A stretch of DNA of 39,749 bases from Carboxylicivirga sp. GTDB taxonomy: Bacteria; Bacteroidota; Bacteroidia; Bacteroidales; Marinilabiliaceae. Shown one piece after another: positions 31,584 to 39,749 of this stretch. The stretch's first letter is position 1. Each line of letters opens with the position of its first letter. Where the stretch lies: the NCBI GenBank assembly GCA_025210475.1, contig JAOARW010000109.1, positions 1 through 39,749 on the forward strand, given 5' to 3'. Under the pieces are notes generated by a model. The model did no database searches. It saw only the letters and a list, made by a program, of their open reading frames with translations, and had not been told where the DNA came from. The position numbers were made by a program, and so were the translations under genes.

Positions 31584-34079
31584 ATGATCGACAAGTTAAA
31601 AGGCTATCTGCCTTATTCAGGAGCTTTGCTATTATTTATTCTCTTAAGCTTCATCTACTTTTCTCCCGTATTGGAAGGTAAAAAATTACCTCAGCTCGAT
31701 AATACACATGCTAAAGCCATGTCGAAAGAGTTGGTTGATTATGAGAAAGAAACCGGTGAGAAAGCCATGTGGACCAATTCGATGTTTGGTGGCATGCCCG
31801 CATACCAGATTAAAGGCGATTCTTCGAAAAATGTATTTAGTTATTTCAATCGCTTCACCCGATTGGGATTACCTTATACCACTGTTGCCATCGTATTTTT
31901 ATACATGCTGGGTTTTTACCTCCTACTGTTAAGCATGAAAGTTGATCATTGGCTGAGCGTAATTGGAGCCATAGCATTTGCCTTTGGGTCGTATAATCTG
32001 ATCATTATTATTGCCGGGCATATAACCAAAACCTACGCCATTGCTTTGATGGCACCCGTTGTGGCAGGAGTGCTCTATGCCTACAATAAAAATCGCTTTG
32101 TAGGAGCGGTAATCACGACAGTGGCATTGGGGATGGAGATTGCTTATAACCATGTGCAGATTACCTATTATCTGGCATTTATGGTTGGTTTTATTGTTAT
32201 CTCTCGATTGGTATATGCTATTAAAGAAAAAGCCATTAAACCTTTTGCACAAACAACAGCGGTATTGGCTCTGGCAGCCATGTTAGCCGTGTTGCCAAAT
32301 ATTACCAATCTATGGACCACCTACGAATATGGAAAATACTCCATTCGAGGAGCTTCCGAATTAAGTGCCAAGGAGGGCGAAAAAGAACACTCAGGTTTGG
32401 ATATTGATTATGCTTTTGGATGGAGTTACGGTCGACACGAAACGCTAACCTTACTAATTCCAAACATAGTGGGTGGCGAGTCGGCAGCATTGGCCAGTTC
32501 CGATAAAGCAATGCAAAACGTTGATCGACGACTAAAAGAATACGTTGGTCAGTCGAGCCAATACTGGGGAGGTCGTGTGTTTACAAGTGGCCCGGTTTAT
32601 GCTGGAGCTTTAATTTGTTTCCTGTTTTTTATAGGAGCTTTTTATTATAAAGGAAAAGAACGATGGTGGCTTATTGCCATTACCATTTTGTCAATCATGC
32701 TGGCCTGGGGTAAGCATTTGCAATGGTTTAATTATTTTATGTTCTATAATTTCCCATTGTACAATAAATTCCGAACTGTTGAAATGGCCTTGGTATTGGC
32801 TTCAATGGCCGTACCGGTTTTAGGTTTTCTTGGTTTAAAAACCATTCTTCAGGATCCGAATGTGGTAAAAAAAGACAGTAAGTGGTTCATGATCTCGTTT
32901 GCCTTAACTGGTGGATTAAGCTTGGTTTTGGCTCTGTTTCCAGATTCCTTCTATAGTTTCTTATCGGCACAGGAAGCCGGTCAGTTTGGTGCGCAAATAC
33001 GACAGGGAGGTGAGCAGGCTCAAATGTATCAGCTTTTGGAAACAAACCTCATTGAAGCCCGAAAGGTGTTATTAATCTCTGATGCCTGGCGAACCTTTGC
33101 ACTGATATTGCTTGGTTCGGCTTCGCTATGGTTTTATGTGCAAGGAAAACTGGCTCGTAGATATGTAGTTTGGGGCATTGCTTTTATAATCTGTTTTGAT
33201 ATGTGGGGCGTGTCGAAGCGTTACCTCAATAGCGATGATTTTGTAAGTGGTTCAAAAGCTAGTGAGGAGCTGGCGCAATCCAAAGCCGATCAGGCCATAC
33301 TGAAAGATAAGGATGATTACTACCGGGTGTTTCCGATTTACCGCGATCCTTTTAAAGATGGATTTACACCATACTGGCACAAGTCGGTGGGAGGTTTTCA
33401 TGGCGCCAAATTACGTCGTTTCCAGGATTTGGCCGATCATTATCTATACAATGACTGGCAAAGTTTGATGAAAGTATTACAAACTGCTCAATCACCCGGA
33501 GATTTGGAAGTGGCAATGGAAAAAATGCCGGTTCTAAATATGCTTAATGCCAAGTACATCATTTATAATCCTGGAGCAGCACCTATCTTTAACCCGAATT
33601 ACATGGGTAATGCCTGGTTTGTACAAGATATAAAGGAAGTGGCCAATCCGGATGAGGAAATTGAGGCCTTGGCAAATACCAACCTGCAAACAACGGCTGT
33701 AGTTGAAAAGCGATTTGTGGATCAGCTTAGAGGCTATTCAAACGATACCATCACAGGGCAAATAGAATTAACTCATTATGCTCCCGACTATCTGATTTTT
33801 GAATCGAATACCGATCAGGATCAATTAGCCGTGTTTAGTGATGTGTATTACGAAAAAGGCTGGAAAGCATTTATTGATGGTAAAGAAAGTGACATGATTC
33901 GTGCCAATTATTTATTAAGAGGATTAATGGTTCCGGCAGGTAAGCATGACATCGAATTCCGTTTTGAACCACGTTCTTTTACTATAGGGCAAACTTTGGC
34001 TATCCTAAGTTCCATCCTTGTATTATTGCTGGTTGTTGCAGCCGGATATATTTCCTATCGAAACAAAGTAAACGGTTAA
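31584..34079 (+). CDS. YfhO-like polytopic membrane protein
   Basis: The protein has 831 residues from the ATG at 31584 (MIDKLKGYLPYSG). An in-frame ATG at 31548 adds 12 polar residues and is less likely. About a dozen transmembrane helices are visible, with a large periplasmic loop after the first helix containing PVLEGKKLPQLDNTHAKAM and MFGGMPAYQ. The C-terminal periplasmic region (about 560–800) ends in a last helix. The architecture matches the YfhO/GT-C-like membrane family of Bacteroidota; YfhO in Gram-positives takes part in glycosylation of lipoteichoic acid. A polyprenyl-linked glycosyl transfer role is inferred only. Its stop overlaps the dCMP deaminase start by 1 bp. Confidence 0.8.
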   Translation: MIDKLKGYLPYSGALLLFILLSFIYFSPVLEGKKLPQLDNTHAKAMSKELVDYEKETGEKAMWTNSMFGGMPAYQIKGDSSKNVFSYFNRFTRLGLPYTTVAIVFLYMLGFYLLLLSMKVDHWLSVIGAIAFAFGSYNLIIIIAGHITKTYAIALMAPVVAGVLYAYNKNRFVGAVITTVALGMEIAYNHVQITYYLAFMVGFIVISRLVYAIKEKAIKPFAQTTAVLALAAMLAVLPNITNLWTTYEYGKYSIRGASELSAKEGEKEHSGLDIDYAFGWSYGRHETLTLLIPNIVGGESAALASSDKAMQNVDRRLKEYVGQSSQYWGGRVFTSGPVYAGALICFLFFIGAFYYKGKERWWLIAITILSIMLAWGKHLQWFNYFMFYNFPLYNKFRTVEMALVLASMAVPVLGFLGLKTILQDPNVVKKDSKWFMISFALTGGLSLVLALFPDSFYSFLSAQEAGQFGAQIRQGGEQAQMYQLLETNLIEARKVLLISDAWRTFALILLGSASLWFYVQGKLARRYVVWGIAFIICFDMWGVSKRYLNSDDFVSGSKASEELAQSKADQAILKDKDDYYRVFPIYRDPFKDGFTPYWHKSVGGFHGAKLRRFQDLADHYLYNDWQSLMKVLQTAQSPGDLEVAMEKMPVLNMLNAKYIIYNPGAAPIFNPNYMGNAWFVQDIKEVANPDEEIEALANTNLQTTAVVEKRFVDQLRGYSNDTITGQIELTHYAPDYLIFESNTDQDQLAVFSDVYYEKGWKAFIDGKESDMIRANYLLRGLMVPAGKHDIEFRFEPRSFTIGQTLAILSSILVLLLVVAAGYISYRNKVNG

Positions 34080-34555
34080 TGAGTAAAACAAACGATAATA
34101 AACAATTTTTGCTTGATCAACGCTATCTGGCGATGGCACGAATCTGGGCACAGAATTCCTATTGTACGAGGCGACAGGTTGGAGCACTGCTTGTAAAAGA
34201 TAAAATGATAATCAGCGATGGCTACAATGGAACGCCATCGGGATTTGAAAACGAGTGTGAGGATTGTAATAATATGACAAAACCTTATGTGTTGCATGCC
34301 GAAGCCAATGCGATCACTAAAGTTGCACGTTCTAACAATAGCTCCGATGGTTCGACCTTATACATTACGGCATCGCCTTGCATCGAGTGTTCAAAGCTGA
34401 TAATACAGGCTGGTATTAAACGGGTGGTATTTGCCGAGAAGTACCACAATACCGAAGGGCTTGATTTATTGGAAAGAGCCGGAATTGAAGTGGTTCACAT
34501 CGAGAATGAACTCATTAAGGTAGAAGATGGTTTAATTTTAGGGAACCATCAATAG
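34079..34555 (+). CDS. dCMP deaminase (ComE-type)
   Basis: This 158-residue zinc enzyme deaminates dCMP to dUMP, supplying thymidylate synthesis. The zinc site is HAEAN (His73, catalytic Glu75) with PCIEC (Cys101, Cys104). The GYNGTPSGFENECEDCN segment, with extra cysteines, is typical of dCMP rather than free cytidine deaminases. The TAATG overlap with the upstream YfhO-like gene and 33 bp to the protease gene suggest one operon. Confidence 0.92.
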   Translation: MSKTNDNKQFLLDQRYLAMARIWAQNSYCTRRQVGALLVKDKMIISDGYNGTPSGFENECEDCNNMTKPYVLHAEANAITKVARSNNSSDGSTLYITASPCIECSKLIIQAGIKRVVFAEKYHNTEGLDLLERAGIEVVHIENELIKVEDGLILGNHQ

Positions 34556-34588
34556 TTACAAACATATACAATAGATAAATAGCATAGC

Positions 34589-36208
34589 ATGATGCAATCA
34601 AATACACGCAAGCAAATTTATATGCCACTTCTGTTTGGCGTATTGGTAGTGATTGGTTTTTTTATTGGTCGACTAGGGGTAGGAGGTACCAATGCCGGTG
34701 GTGGTAATCCGCTGATGATTTATCCGCAGACCAATAAGCTGGATGCCATAATGAATCTGATCGAAGAAGAATATGTTGATACCATCGACCGAATGGGTAT
34801 CGAAGAAAAAATTATTCCTCAGATTCTAAAAGATCTGGATCCGCATACGGTGTACATTCCAGCCAAGGATTTAAACCAGGTGAATGAAGAATTACAAGGA
34901 AGCTTTGGTGGTATTGGGGTGCAGTTTACCATGCAAAACGATACGGTGATGGTAATTCAGGTTATTCCGGGCGGACCTTCCGAAAAGGTTGGACTTTTAC
35001 CGGGCGACCGCATTGTAGCAGTTGATGATTCCATTATTGCCGGTAAAAAGATATCCACGACCGATGTAATGAAGCAGTTAAAAGGCGAACTGGGTACCGA
35101 AGTCAAGGTGGGTATTCTTCGTCGTCCTAATAAGGATTTGATTGATTACACCATTACCCGGGGTAGTATTCCGATTTATAGTGTTGAGGTGAGTTACATG
35201 ATTGATGAAACAACCGGATATATTAAGGTGGATAAGTTTGCACAGAATACTTACCAGGAGTTTCTGACAGCTTTAGCCAAATTAAAGGCCAATAACTGTA
35301 AAGAACTGATAATTGATTTCAGAGGTAATTCGGGTGGATTGCTGGATGTAGCGATTAATTTATGTAATGAGTTTCTTCCGGCTAAGGATTTGATTGTTTA
35401 CACCGAAGGCAAAGCTCGCAAACGTCAGAATGTAGCGGCTAATGGGGCTGGTACCAGTCAGGACACAAAAGTAATTGTACTGATAGATGAGTACTCAGCC
35501 TCAGCCAGTGAGATTTTTGCCGGTGCCATTCAGGATAACGATCGCGGATTAATTGTTGGCCGTCGATCCTTTGGTAAAGGGCTGGTGCAACAGCAAATTC
35601 CATTACCCGACGGTTCGGCATTACGTTTAACTGTGGCGCGATACCATACGCCAAGCGGACGATGCATCCAAAAACCATATGAGAATGGAACAGATGATTA
35701 TTATGCCGATTTAATGAATCGATACTCACACGGTGAGTTTTACAATGTGGATAGCATTAAGTTCGACGATGATCTGAAATATACAACCAAAGAAGGACGA
35801 ACTGTCTACGGTGGTGGAGGTATTATGCCGGATGTATTTGTACCGCAGGATACGACCATGATAACCAATTATTTTGTAGACCTGAGAGTGAATGGAATTA
35901 TGTACCGATACGCACTGGAGTACACCGATAATCATCGGAAAGAGTTAGAGAATCTGACGTCGGCCAAAGCCATAGAGCAGCATTTAAATAATAAAGACCT
36001 CTTGAAAGATTTTTTAAGTTATGCTAAAGACAAAGGGGTTGCTTTTAATGCCAAGCAATATCAAATTTCAAAGGAGCTGATTGAAATGGAACTAAAGGCC
36101 TATATTGCCCGAAACATCATCGATAATGAAGGCTTTTATCCAATTCTGCATCAAATTGACGATGTATTCCAAAAAGCACTTGAAGAGGCAAAAAAAATGA
36201 AGAATTAA
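34589..36208 (+). CDS. C-terminal processing peptidase, S41 family
   Basis: This 539-residue periplasmic protease has one N-terminal membrane segment (about residues 11–28), serving as signal anchor. A PDZ domain follows (GIGVQFTMQNDTVMVIQVIP onward, about 100–190). The catalytic domain contains DEYSASASEIFAGAIQDND and RRSFGKGLVQQ. By spacing to E. coli Prc, the Ser/Lys dyad is Ser305 and Lys330, with Asp316. A roughly 100-residue C-terminal helical extension is present. Such enzymes trim or degrade envelope proteins from non-polar C-termini. It is the last gene of the YfhO–dCMP deaminase run and ends at a good terminator. Confidence 0.94.
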   Translation: MMQSNTRKQIYMPLLFGVLVVIGFFIGRLGVGGTNAGGGNPLMIYPQTNKLDAIMNLIEEEYVDTIDRMGIEEKIIPQILKDLDPHTVYIPAKDLNQVNEELQGSFGGIGVQFTMQNDTVMVIQVIPGGPSEKVGLLPGDRIVAVDDSIIAGKKISTTDVMKQLKGELGTEVKVGILRRPNKDLIDYTITRGSIPIYSVEVSYMIDETTGYIKVDKFAQNTYQEFLTALAKLKANNCKELIIDFRGNSGGLLDVAINLCNEFLPAKDLIVYTEGKARKRQNVAANGAGTSQDTKVIVLIDEYSASASEIFAGAIQDNDRGLIVGRRSFGKGLVQQQIPLPDGSALRLTVARYHTPSGRCIQKPYENGTDDYYADLMNRYSHGEFYNVDSIKFDDDLKYTTKEGRTVYGGGGIMPDVFVPQDTTMITNYFVDLRVNGIMYRYALEYTDNHRKELENLTSAKAIEQHLNNKDLLKDFLSYAKDKGVAFNAKQYQISKELIEMELKAYIARNIIDNEGFYPILHQIDDVFQKALEEAKKMKN

Positions 36209-36229
36209 TATCATTATTTGATAGAACAG

Positions 36230-36260
36230 AAAGCGCGGGATTCAATCTTGCGCTTTTTTT
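36230..36260 (+). terminator. intrinsic terminator after the S41 peptidase gene
   Basis: AAAGCGCGGGAT pairs with ATCTTGCGCTTT (two G·U) around a 3-nt loop and runs into TTTT. Confidence 0.85.
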
Positions 36261-36354
36261 ATGCCATATTGGCTCACTTAAGTCTTTTATTGCGACTGCT
36301 TGACAGTAACTTCATCTGATTTTATCTTTTGCATGATAATTGAAGAAGGAAGCG

Positions 36355-36362
36355 TATATTTG
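36355..36362 (+). promoter_or_regulatory. −7 box for the DUF4834 gene
   Basis: TATATTTG is an exact TAnnTTTG match 16 bp before the ATG. A TTTG at 36328–36331 is 23 bp upstream, slightly wider than usual. Confidence 0.5.
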
Positions 36363-36378
36363 TTAAAAATTAATTGTC

Positions 36379-36642
36379 ATGTTGTTAGGTCTGTTGAAAA
36401 CTATATTTTTCTTAATTACTTTTTATTACCTGTTTAAGATTATAGGTAAACTGCTGTTACCCTACGCGATGAAAAAGGGTGTTGAGCGTATGCAGCAACA
36501 GCAGCAAAATGCTGCGAGCAATTATCGACAGCAGGCCCAGCAACAGGAAGGTAAAGTTACAGTACAACGAAAAACTAAAAAGAATTCGGAAGTTGTTAAT
36601 GATAACGAAGGGGAATACGTCGATTTTGAAGAAGTAAATTAG
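36379..36642 (+). CDS. DUF4834 family small membrane protein
   Basis: This 87-residue protein has one transmembrane helix (residues 5–28, LLKTIFFLITFYYLFKIIGK). A Gln-rich stretch (residues 39–56, MQQQQQNAASNYRQQAQQQ), a basic segment and an acidic tail ending YVDFEEVN follow. This architecture (helix, Q-rich coiled region, VDFEEV tail) is the DUF4834 family, found across Bacteroidota, function unknown. It has its own promoter and is separate from the protease gene. Confidence 0.82.
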   Translation: MLLGLLKTIFFLITFYYLFKIIGKLLLPYAMKKGVERMQQQQQNAASNYRQQAQQQEGKVTVQRKTKKNSEVVNDNEGEYVDFEEVN

Positions 36643-36738
36643 TAAATCATATTGCGTCGGAATAACATGGGTAGGTGAAAATCAGTGTTATAACAAAAAT
36701 GTTTTGTACCTTGAAAAAGTATAACACTAATCCCATTT

Positions 36739-37422
36739 ATGATGAAAAGATTATTATTACCTACCTTAATTAGCTGCTTTACTTTACTGGTTAACGCTCA
36801 AACCGGCAGCATTCCTGATTATGATACCTTTTGGACAGAACTTCAATCGTCCAAAGTTAAAGCACTCAATGAAAAAGAGAGTTATCAAGGATCCCCCTAT
36901 TTGTTTGAAATCGAAGGCAAAGCTTGCATCCTGAAAGGTGATAGCCCGGTTATTGATGGCCTCACTATGCGTTACAATGCTTATAAGGATCAGGTTGAAT
37001 TTGAAAAAAACAAACAGTACTTTATCGTTCCTAAAGAGGACGTATTTTCCAGTATTCAATTGGGTGATAAGAACATTGAATTAAAGGTTTATCAACAAAG
37101 TTCAAAAAAGAAAAGGGGTTATTTTGTTCCAAAAGCAAAAGGCAGAATCAACTTGTATGCCAGATATAAAGTAATACTTAATGAACCCGAAGAGCCTGGT
37201 GCATTTAAAGATGCCAAACCGGCCGCATTTCATGCCAAACCTCCAATTGCCTATATTGATTTTGGTGATGGTGTATTATTGAAAATAGATTCGAAAAAGG
37301 AACTTCTTAAACGATTGCCGGATCATACAAAGGAGTTAAGTACTTTTCTTAAGCAGAACAAAACCAAATTTCGTAAAGTTGATGAGGTTACTGAGTTAAT
37401 AAAGTTTTATAACACTTTATAA
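36739..37422 (+). CDS. uncharacterised secreted protein, paralogue A
   Basis: This 227-residue protein starts at one of two adjacent ATGs (36739 or 36742) and has a signal peptide ending NAQ21. The mature protein has YQGSPYLFEIEG, GLTMRYNAYKDQVEFEKN, a basic KKKRGYF turn and a C-terminal KFRKVDEVTELIKFYNTL. The GSPY and LRYNxYxD-x-E motifs recur in many uncharacterised Bacteroidota exported proteins that I cannot assign to a named function. It is the first of a tandem pair (76 bp apart) with the same layout. Confidence 0.75.
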   Translation: MMKRLLLPTLISCFTLLVNAQTGSIPDYDTFWTELQSSKVKALNEKESYQGSPYLFEIEGKACILKGDSPVIDGLTMRYNAYKDQVEFEKNKQYFIVPKEDVFSSIQLGDKNIELKVYQQSSKKKRGYFVPKAKGRINLYARYKVILNEPEEPGAFKDAKPAAFHAKPPIAYIDFGDGVLLKIDSKKELLKRLPDHTKELSTFLKQNKTKFRKVDEVTELIKFYNTL

Positions 37423-37497
37423 CTTAGTGTTTAAGTTCTCTGTAGATTGTTTTCGAAAACACCTTTTTAATGATACCTAATATTAAAAAAACTACAC

Positions 37498-38178
37498 ATG
37501 AGATATTTGTTTGTTATAATGATTTTGTTTGTGTGTATTAACACCCAGGCGCAGGAATATTTTGCAACGCCGGAATTCCGGAAATTTTGGCAGAACCTCG
37601 ATCATTTAAAATCTCTGGAGAGTGATGATGCCATTAACTACAAAGGGAGTCCGTATATTTATGAGAGTGAGAAGGCTTCTTTATCATTGAGCAATAATGA
37701 GCAAATAAAAGGGCTAACTCTTCGGTATAATATATACAACGATCGTATGGAGATTAAAAAGGATCAGCAGTTTTATAATGTACCGCGAGAGGCCTTTATT
37801 AAATCGATATTATTGGATGGTTATTTATTCAAATTAATCATCTATCGCAGTGGTAATAAGAAAAAAACAACCTACTGCGAGGTATTGGTGGAAGACTCCT
37901 TGTGCAGTTTGTATTTGAAACATAAAATAATCTTAAAGCAGGCTGAGGATCCCAAACCCTATCAGGATGCCAAGCCTCCTGAATTTAAAAAAGTAAATCC
38001 CCTTTTATACATATCTATCCATCAGAAACCTGCTGTATTGGTAGCAAGTAAAAACGATTTTATCGACCTGATGCCAAATCACAAGGAAGAAATTGCCGGA
38101 TACATTAAAAAGAATAAGGTGAAATTTAAAAAGCCGGATAGTGTAAGGCAGTTGGTGGAATATTATAATAGTTTATAA
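37498..38178 (+). CDS. uncharacterised secreted protein, paralogue B
   Basis: This 226-residue protein has a signal ending TQAQ19. It parallels the preceding gene along its whole length: FWQNLDHLKSL, YKGSPYIYES, GLTLRYNIYNDRMEIKKD, FYNVPREAF, GNKKKTTYCEVL, YQDAKPPEFKK and a C-terminal KPDSVRQLVEYYNSL. The two differ at most other positions, so the duplication is old. Function unknown. A perfect 12-bp stem overlapping the helicase stop codon terminates it. Confidence 0.75.
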   Translation: MRYLFVIMILFVCINTQAQEYFATPEFRKFWQNLDHLKSLESDDAINYKGSPYIYESEKASLSLSNNEQIKGLTLRYNIYNDRMEIKKDQQFYNVPREAFIKSILLDGYLFKLIIYRSGNKKKTTYCEVLVEDSLCSLYLKHKIILKQAEDPKPYQDAKPPEFKKVNPLLYISIHQKPAVLVASKNDFIDLMPNHKEEIAGYIKKNKVKFKKPDSVRQLVEYYNSL

Positions 38179-38268
38179 TCACTTAGTTTATCTGACTGGA
38201 AATCACATTCAGATGCCCTTAGTTCGGTCGAATTAAGATATCAGAATAGTCAAATTGTGAAGATATTT

Positions 38269-38307
38269 GAAGAAGTAAATCAATGTTTAAATTTACTTCT
38301 TCTTTTT
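38269..38307 (+). terminator. terminator overlapping the helicase 3' end
   Basis: GAAGAAGTAAAT (38269–38280) pairs perfectly with 38291–38302 around a 10-nt loop, followed by TTTTTC. The right arm contains the helicase stop codon (38293–38295) and its poly-Lys codons. Confidence 0.55.
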
Positions 38308-39546
38308 CTTATTGCGTTTCTTTTTAATTGATAAAAACTCTGCTTCTTCCTCTTCTGCCTGACGCATTAAGGTTTTCCAGTCGGCATGCGTTTCCGTTGA
38401 AAAATCGATGGTATCGGCATACTCATCGTTGTCCATTTCAGTTACTGCAATTTCGTGGCCGGTATAATCTTCAATGGCCGAGAGCAGTTCTTTTTCTTCT
38501 TCGCCGCAGAAGGCAATGGCCGTTCCTTTTTGTTTGCCACGGCCTGATCGACCCACGCGGTGTACGTAGTTTTCAGGTTGTTCGGGCAAATCGTAATTCA
38601 CCACAATATCTACGTTCGGGATATCAATTCCACGGGCACTCACATCAGTGGCGATCAACAGTTTTATTTCACCTGTCTTAAACTGTTTCATCACTGTATC
38701 GCGCTCGTCCTGTGTTTTGTCACTGTGAATCGACACAGCCTGTACTTCAACGCGCTCCATGGCTTTTAATACACGTTCGCAGCGTACCTTGGTACGTACG
38801 AAGGCCAGAATCTTCTTTTCAGGATTTGAACGTACAATTCGTTCCAGGAAGAAGCGTTTGTCGTCCATCTTAATAAAGGCAACAGAGTGATCAATATTCT
38901 TTGCCACCGGATTTTTTGGCGATATCTGAATACGAATGGGGCGACGAACCAATGAGTAGGCCAGTTTCTTTATTTTCTGATCGATGGTAGCAGAGAAAAA
39001 GAGTGTCTGACGTTTTTTGGGAATGTATTTAATCAGATCCTGGATGTCTTTATAAAAACCCAAATCAAGCATGTGATCAGCTTCATCCAACACCAACATT
39101 TCGGTATTATAAACCTTAACCACGCCCTGATTAATGTAATCGAACAAACGGCCGGGAGTGGCAATCAGAACATCTGTTCCTTTTTTTAATCGCTCAATTT
39201 GCTGAGTTTGATCTACACCTCCGTAAATGGCGGTAAATCGAAGCGAAGTGTTTTTCCCAATTTGTTTAAACACATCGGTAATCTGACGAGCCAACTCGTG
39301 GGTGGGCACCATCACAATGCAGAGAACGCCGGCATCGCGATTCTTTCGCTTTTTAAGAAGAAGTTGTAGAATGGGTATAACGAAAGCGGCCGATTTACCA
39401 GTACCCGTTTGGGCAATGGCCAGCACATCTTCGCGCTCAAGTATGGCCGGTATGGCTTTAAACTGTATGTCGGTGGGACGTTTATAGCCAAGCTGGTCAA
39501 TACTGCGTGTAATCTTATCGTCTAAGCCAAACTCTGCGAACTTCAT
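38293..39546 (-). CDS. DEAD-box ATP-dependent RNA helicase (RhlE-like)
   Basis: This 417-residue helicase remodels RNA, probably in ribosome assembly or RNA decay. Motifs run in order: Q-motif F–RPTDIQ (Gln28), AQTGTGKS (45–52), PTHELA (81–86, usually PTRELA), TPGRLFD, DEAD (154–157), SAT (185–187), ARGIDIPNVDIVVNYD and HRVGRSGR. The tail ends in a run of lysines (KKKRNKKKKK) typical of RhlE-type RNA-binding extensions. The start is the ATG at 39546, 16 bp after a perfect −7 box. Confidence 0.95.
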   Translation of the reverse strand: MKFAEFGLDDKITRSIDQLGYKRPTDIQFKAIPAILEREDVLAIAQTGTGKSAAFVIPILQLLLKKRKNRDAGVLCIVMVPTHELARQITDVFKQIGKNTSLRFTAIYGGVDQTQQIERLKKGTDVLIATPGRLFDYINQGVVKVYNTEMLVLDEADHMLDLGFYKDIQDLIKYIPKKRQTLFFSATIDQKIKKLAYSLVRRPIRIQISPKNPVAKNIDHSVAFIKMDDKRFFLERIVRSNPEKKILAFVRTKVRCERVLKAMERVEVQAVSIHSDKTQDERDTVMKQFKTGEIKLLIATDVSARGIDIPNVDIVVNYDLPEQPENYVHRVGRSGRGKQKGTAIAFCGEEEKELLSAIEDYTGHEIAVTEMDNDEYADTIDFSTETHADWKTLMRQAEEEEAEFLSIKKKRNKKKKK

Positions 39547-39562
39547 GTTGTGTAATTTTCGG

Positions 39563-39570
39563 CAAAGATA
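39563..39570 (-). promoter_or_regulatory. −7 box of the helicase promoter
   Basis: On the minus strand this reads TATCTTTG, an exact consensus match, 16 bp before the ATG at 39546. The leader would be about 10 nt. Confidence 0.5.
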
Positions 39571-39629
39571 CGATTTAAACTAAGAAAGTAATGCTAACGA
39601 TTGTGCGTTATCAATAGCGTCCTAAACGA

Positions 39630-39707
39630 TTAACAATGTGAGAAGAATTTTAAGTATCTCAAATTATCTTTGAGTTGCACAACAAAAAATGTCTTCTCAC
39701 ATGTTAA
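39630..39707 (+). promoter_or_regulatory. fold-back stem and internal promoter at the transposase start
   Basis: TTAAC-a-ATGTGAGAAGA (39630–39646) pairs with TCTTCTCACAT-GTTAA (39692–39707), 16 bp with one bulge. The right arm includes the ATG at 39701. Inside the loop sit TATCTTTG (39665–39672, exact −7 box) and a small hairpin CTCAAA/TTTGAG (39658–39674). RNA started from the internal promoter would lack the left arm; read-in RNA would contain it. Confidence 0.5.
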
Positions 39708-39749
39708 AGATAAACTTATTCTCTCAGATTATATCAAAGCTAGACCGTA
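39701..39749 (+). CDS. transposase N-terminus, IS4-like (partial)
   Basis: The frame is open to the window end. From ATG 39701 it reads MLKINLFSQIISKLDR; an in-frame ATG at 39689 would add MSSH. LFSQIISKLD resembles the N-terminus (LFGQLISKLDK-like) of IS4-family transposases common in Bacteroidota, as I recall them. Only 16 residues are visible, so the family call is tentative. Confidence 0.45.
   Translation, partial: MLKINLFSQIISKLDR

Larger units (their letters stand above)
39630..39749 (+). mobile_element. left end of a probable IS4-family insertion sequence (partial)
   Basis: The window stops inside this element. It contains an internal −7 promoter box (39665–39672), a fold-back stem and the first codons of a transposase-like frame. 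The true outer boundary lies somewhere between 39571 and 39630; no terminal repeat or target duplication can be seen because the right end is outside. Confidence 0.45.

Noticed and set aside
1..39749. tRNA, rRNA or CRISPR array
   Set aside because: Reading all intergenic gaps showed no cloverleaf with a CCA-like end, no rRNA-like sequence and no regularly spaced repeats.

Overview
The window reads as a housekeeping segment of a Bacteroidota chromosome, most likely order Bacteroidales or Marinilabiliales. The evidence is: −7 promoter boxes of the TAnnTTTG type and few Shine-Dalgarno sequences; a lysyl-tRNA synthetase with a C-terminal extension; a single-chain glycyl-tRNA synthetase; and many lineage-typical families (DUF4834, DUF4136 lipoprotein, YfhO-like membrane protein, PorV/PorQ-like barrel, helix-hairpin-helix outer-membrane barrel). 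The genus cannot be fixed from sequence reading alone. About 30 genes are supported, and no rRNA, tRNA or CRISPR array was seen.

Layout. 1–3.4 kb: a membrane-anchored LAS-type metallopeptidase and an SRPBCC protein point left, and a long-chain acyl-CoA synthetase points right to a bidirectional terminator. 3.4–9.6 kb: a leftward run of a membrane histidine kinase, lysS, gpsA and pgi. 9.7–11.6 kb: a YihX-like HAD phosphatase converges on a soluble GAF-type histidine kinase. 11.8–14.6 kb: a two-gene outer-membrane cassette (PorV/PorQ-like barrel plus HhH-barrel protein). 14.7–19.9 kb: a tight operon of a C_GCAxxG_C_C protein with sbcD and sbcC, converging on a patatin. 20.8–21.2 kb: a gap with degraded or very small ORFs. 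21.2–24.2 kb: a YfiR-like protein and a TonB-dependent receptor. 24.5–26.0 kb: glyS. 26.1–26.3 kb: a strongly structured intergenic region in front of an Omp85-like protein. 27.7–29.1 kb: two lipoproteins. 29.3–31.5 kb: a kynurenine-3-monooxygenase-like flavoprotein converges on an RluA-type pseudouridine synthase. 31.6–36.2 kb: a YfhO-like membrane protein, dCMP deaminase and a C-terminal processing protease. 36.4–38.2 kb: DUF4834 and two tandem paralogous secreted proteins. 38.3–39.5 kb: a DEAD-box RNA helicase. The right edge enters what looks like the start of an IS4-family insertion sequence.

The genes cover central metabolism (pgi, gpsA, acyl-CoA synthetase), translation (lysS, glyS, RluA-type synthase, helicase), DNA repair (sbcCD), envelope biogenesis and sensing. 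No defence island or obviously novel multigene system is visible. The observations most worth checking are: the nested inverted repeats at 26148–26282; a fold-back stem that would mask the transposase start at 39630–39707; the HhH-barrel/PorV-like pair; a kynurenine-monooxygenase homologue with an altered active-site loop and its own repeat-rich upstream region; and an undescribed tandem paralogue pair at 36.7–38.2 kb.
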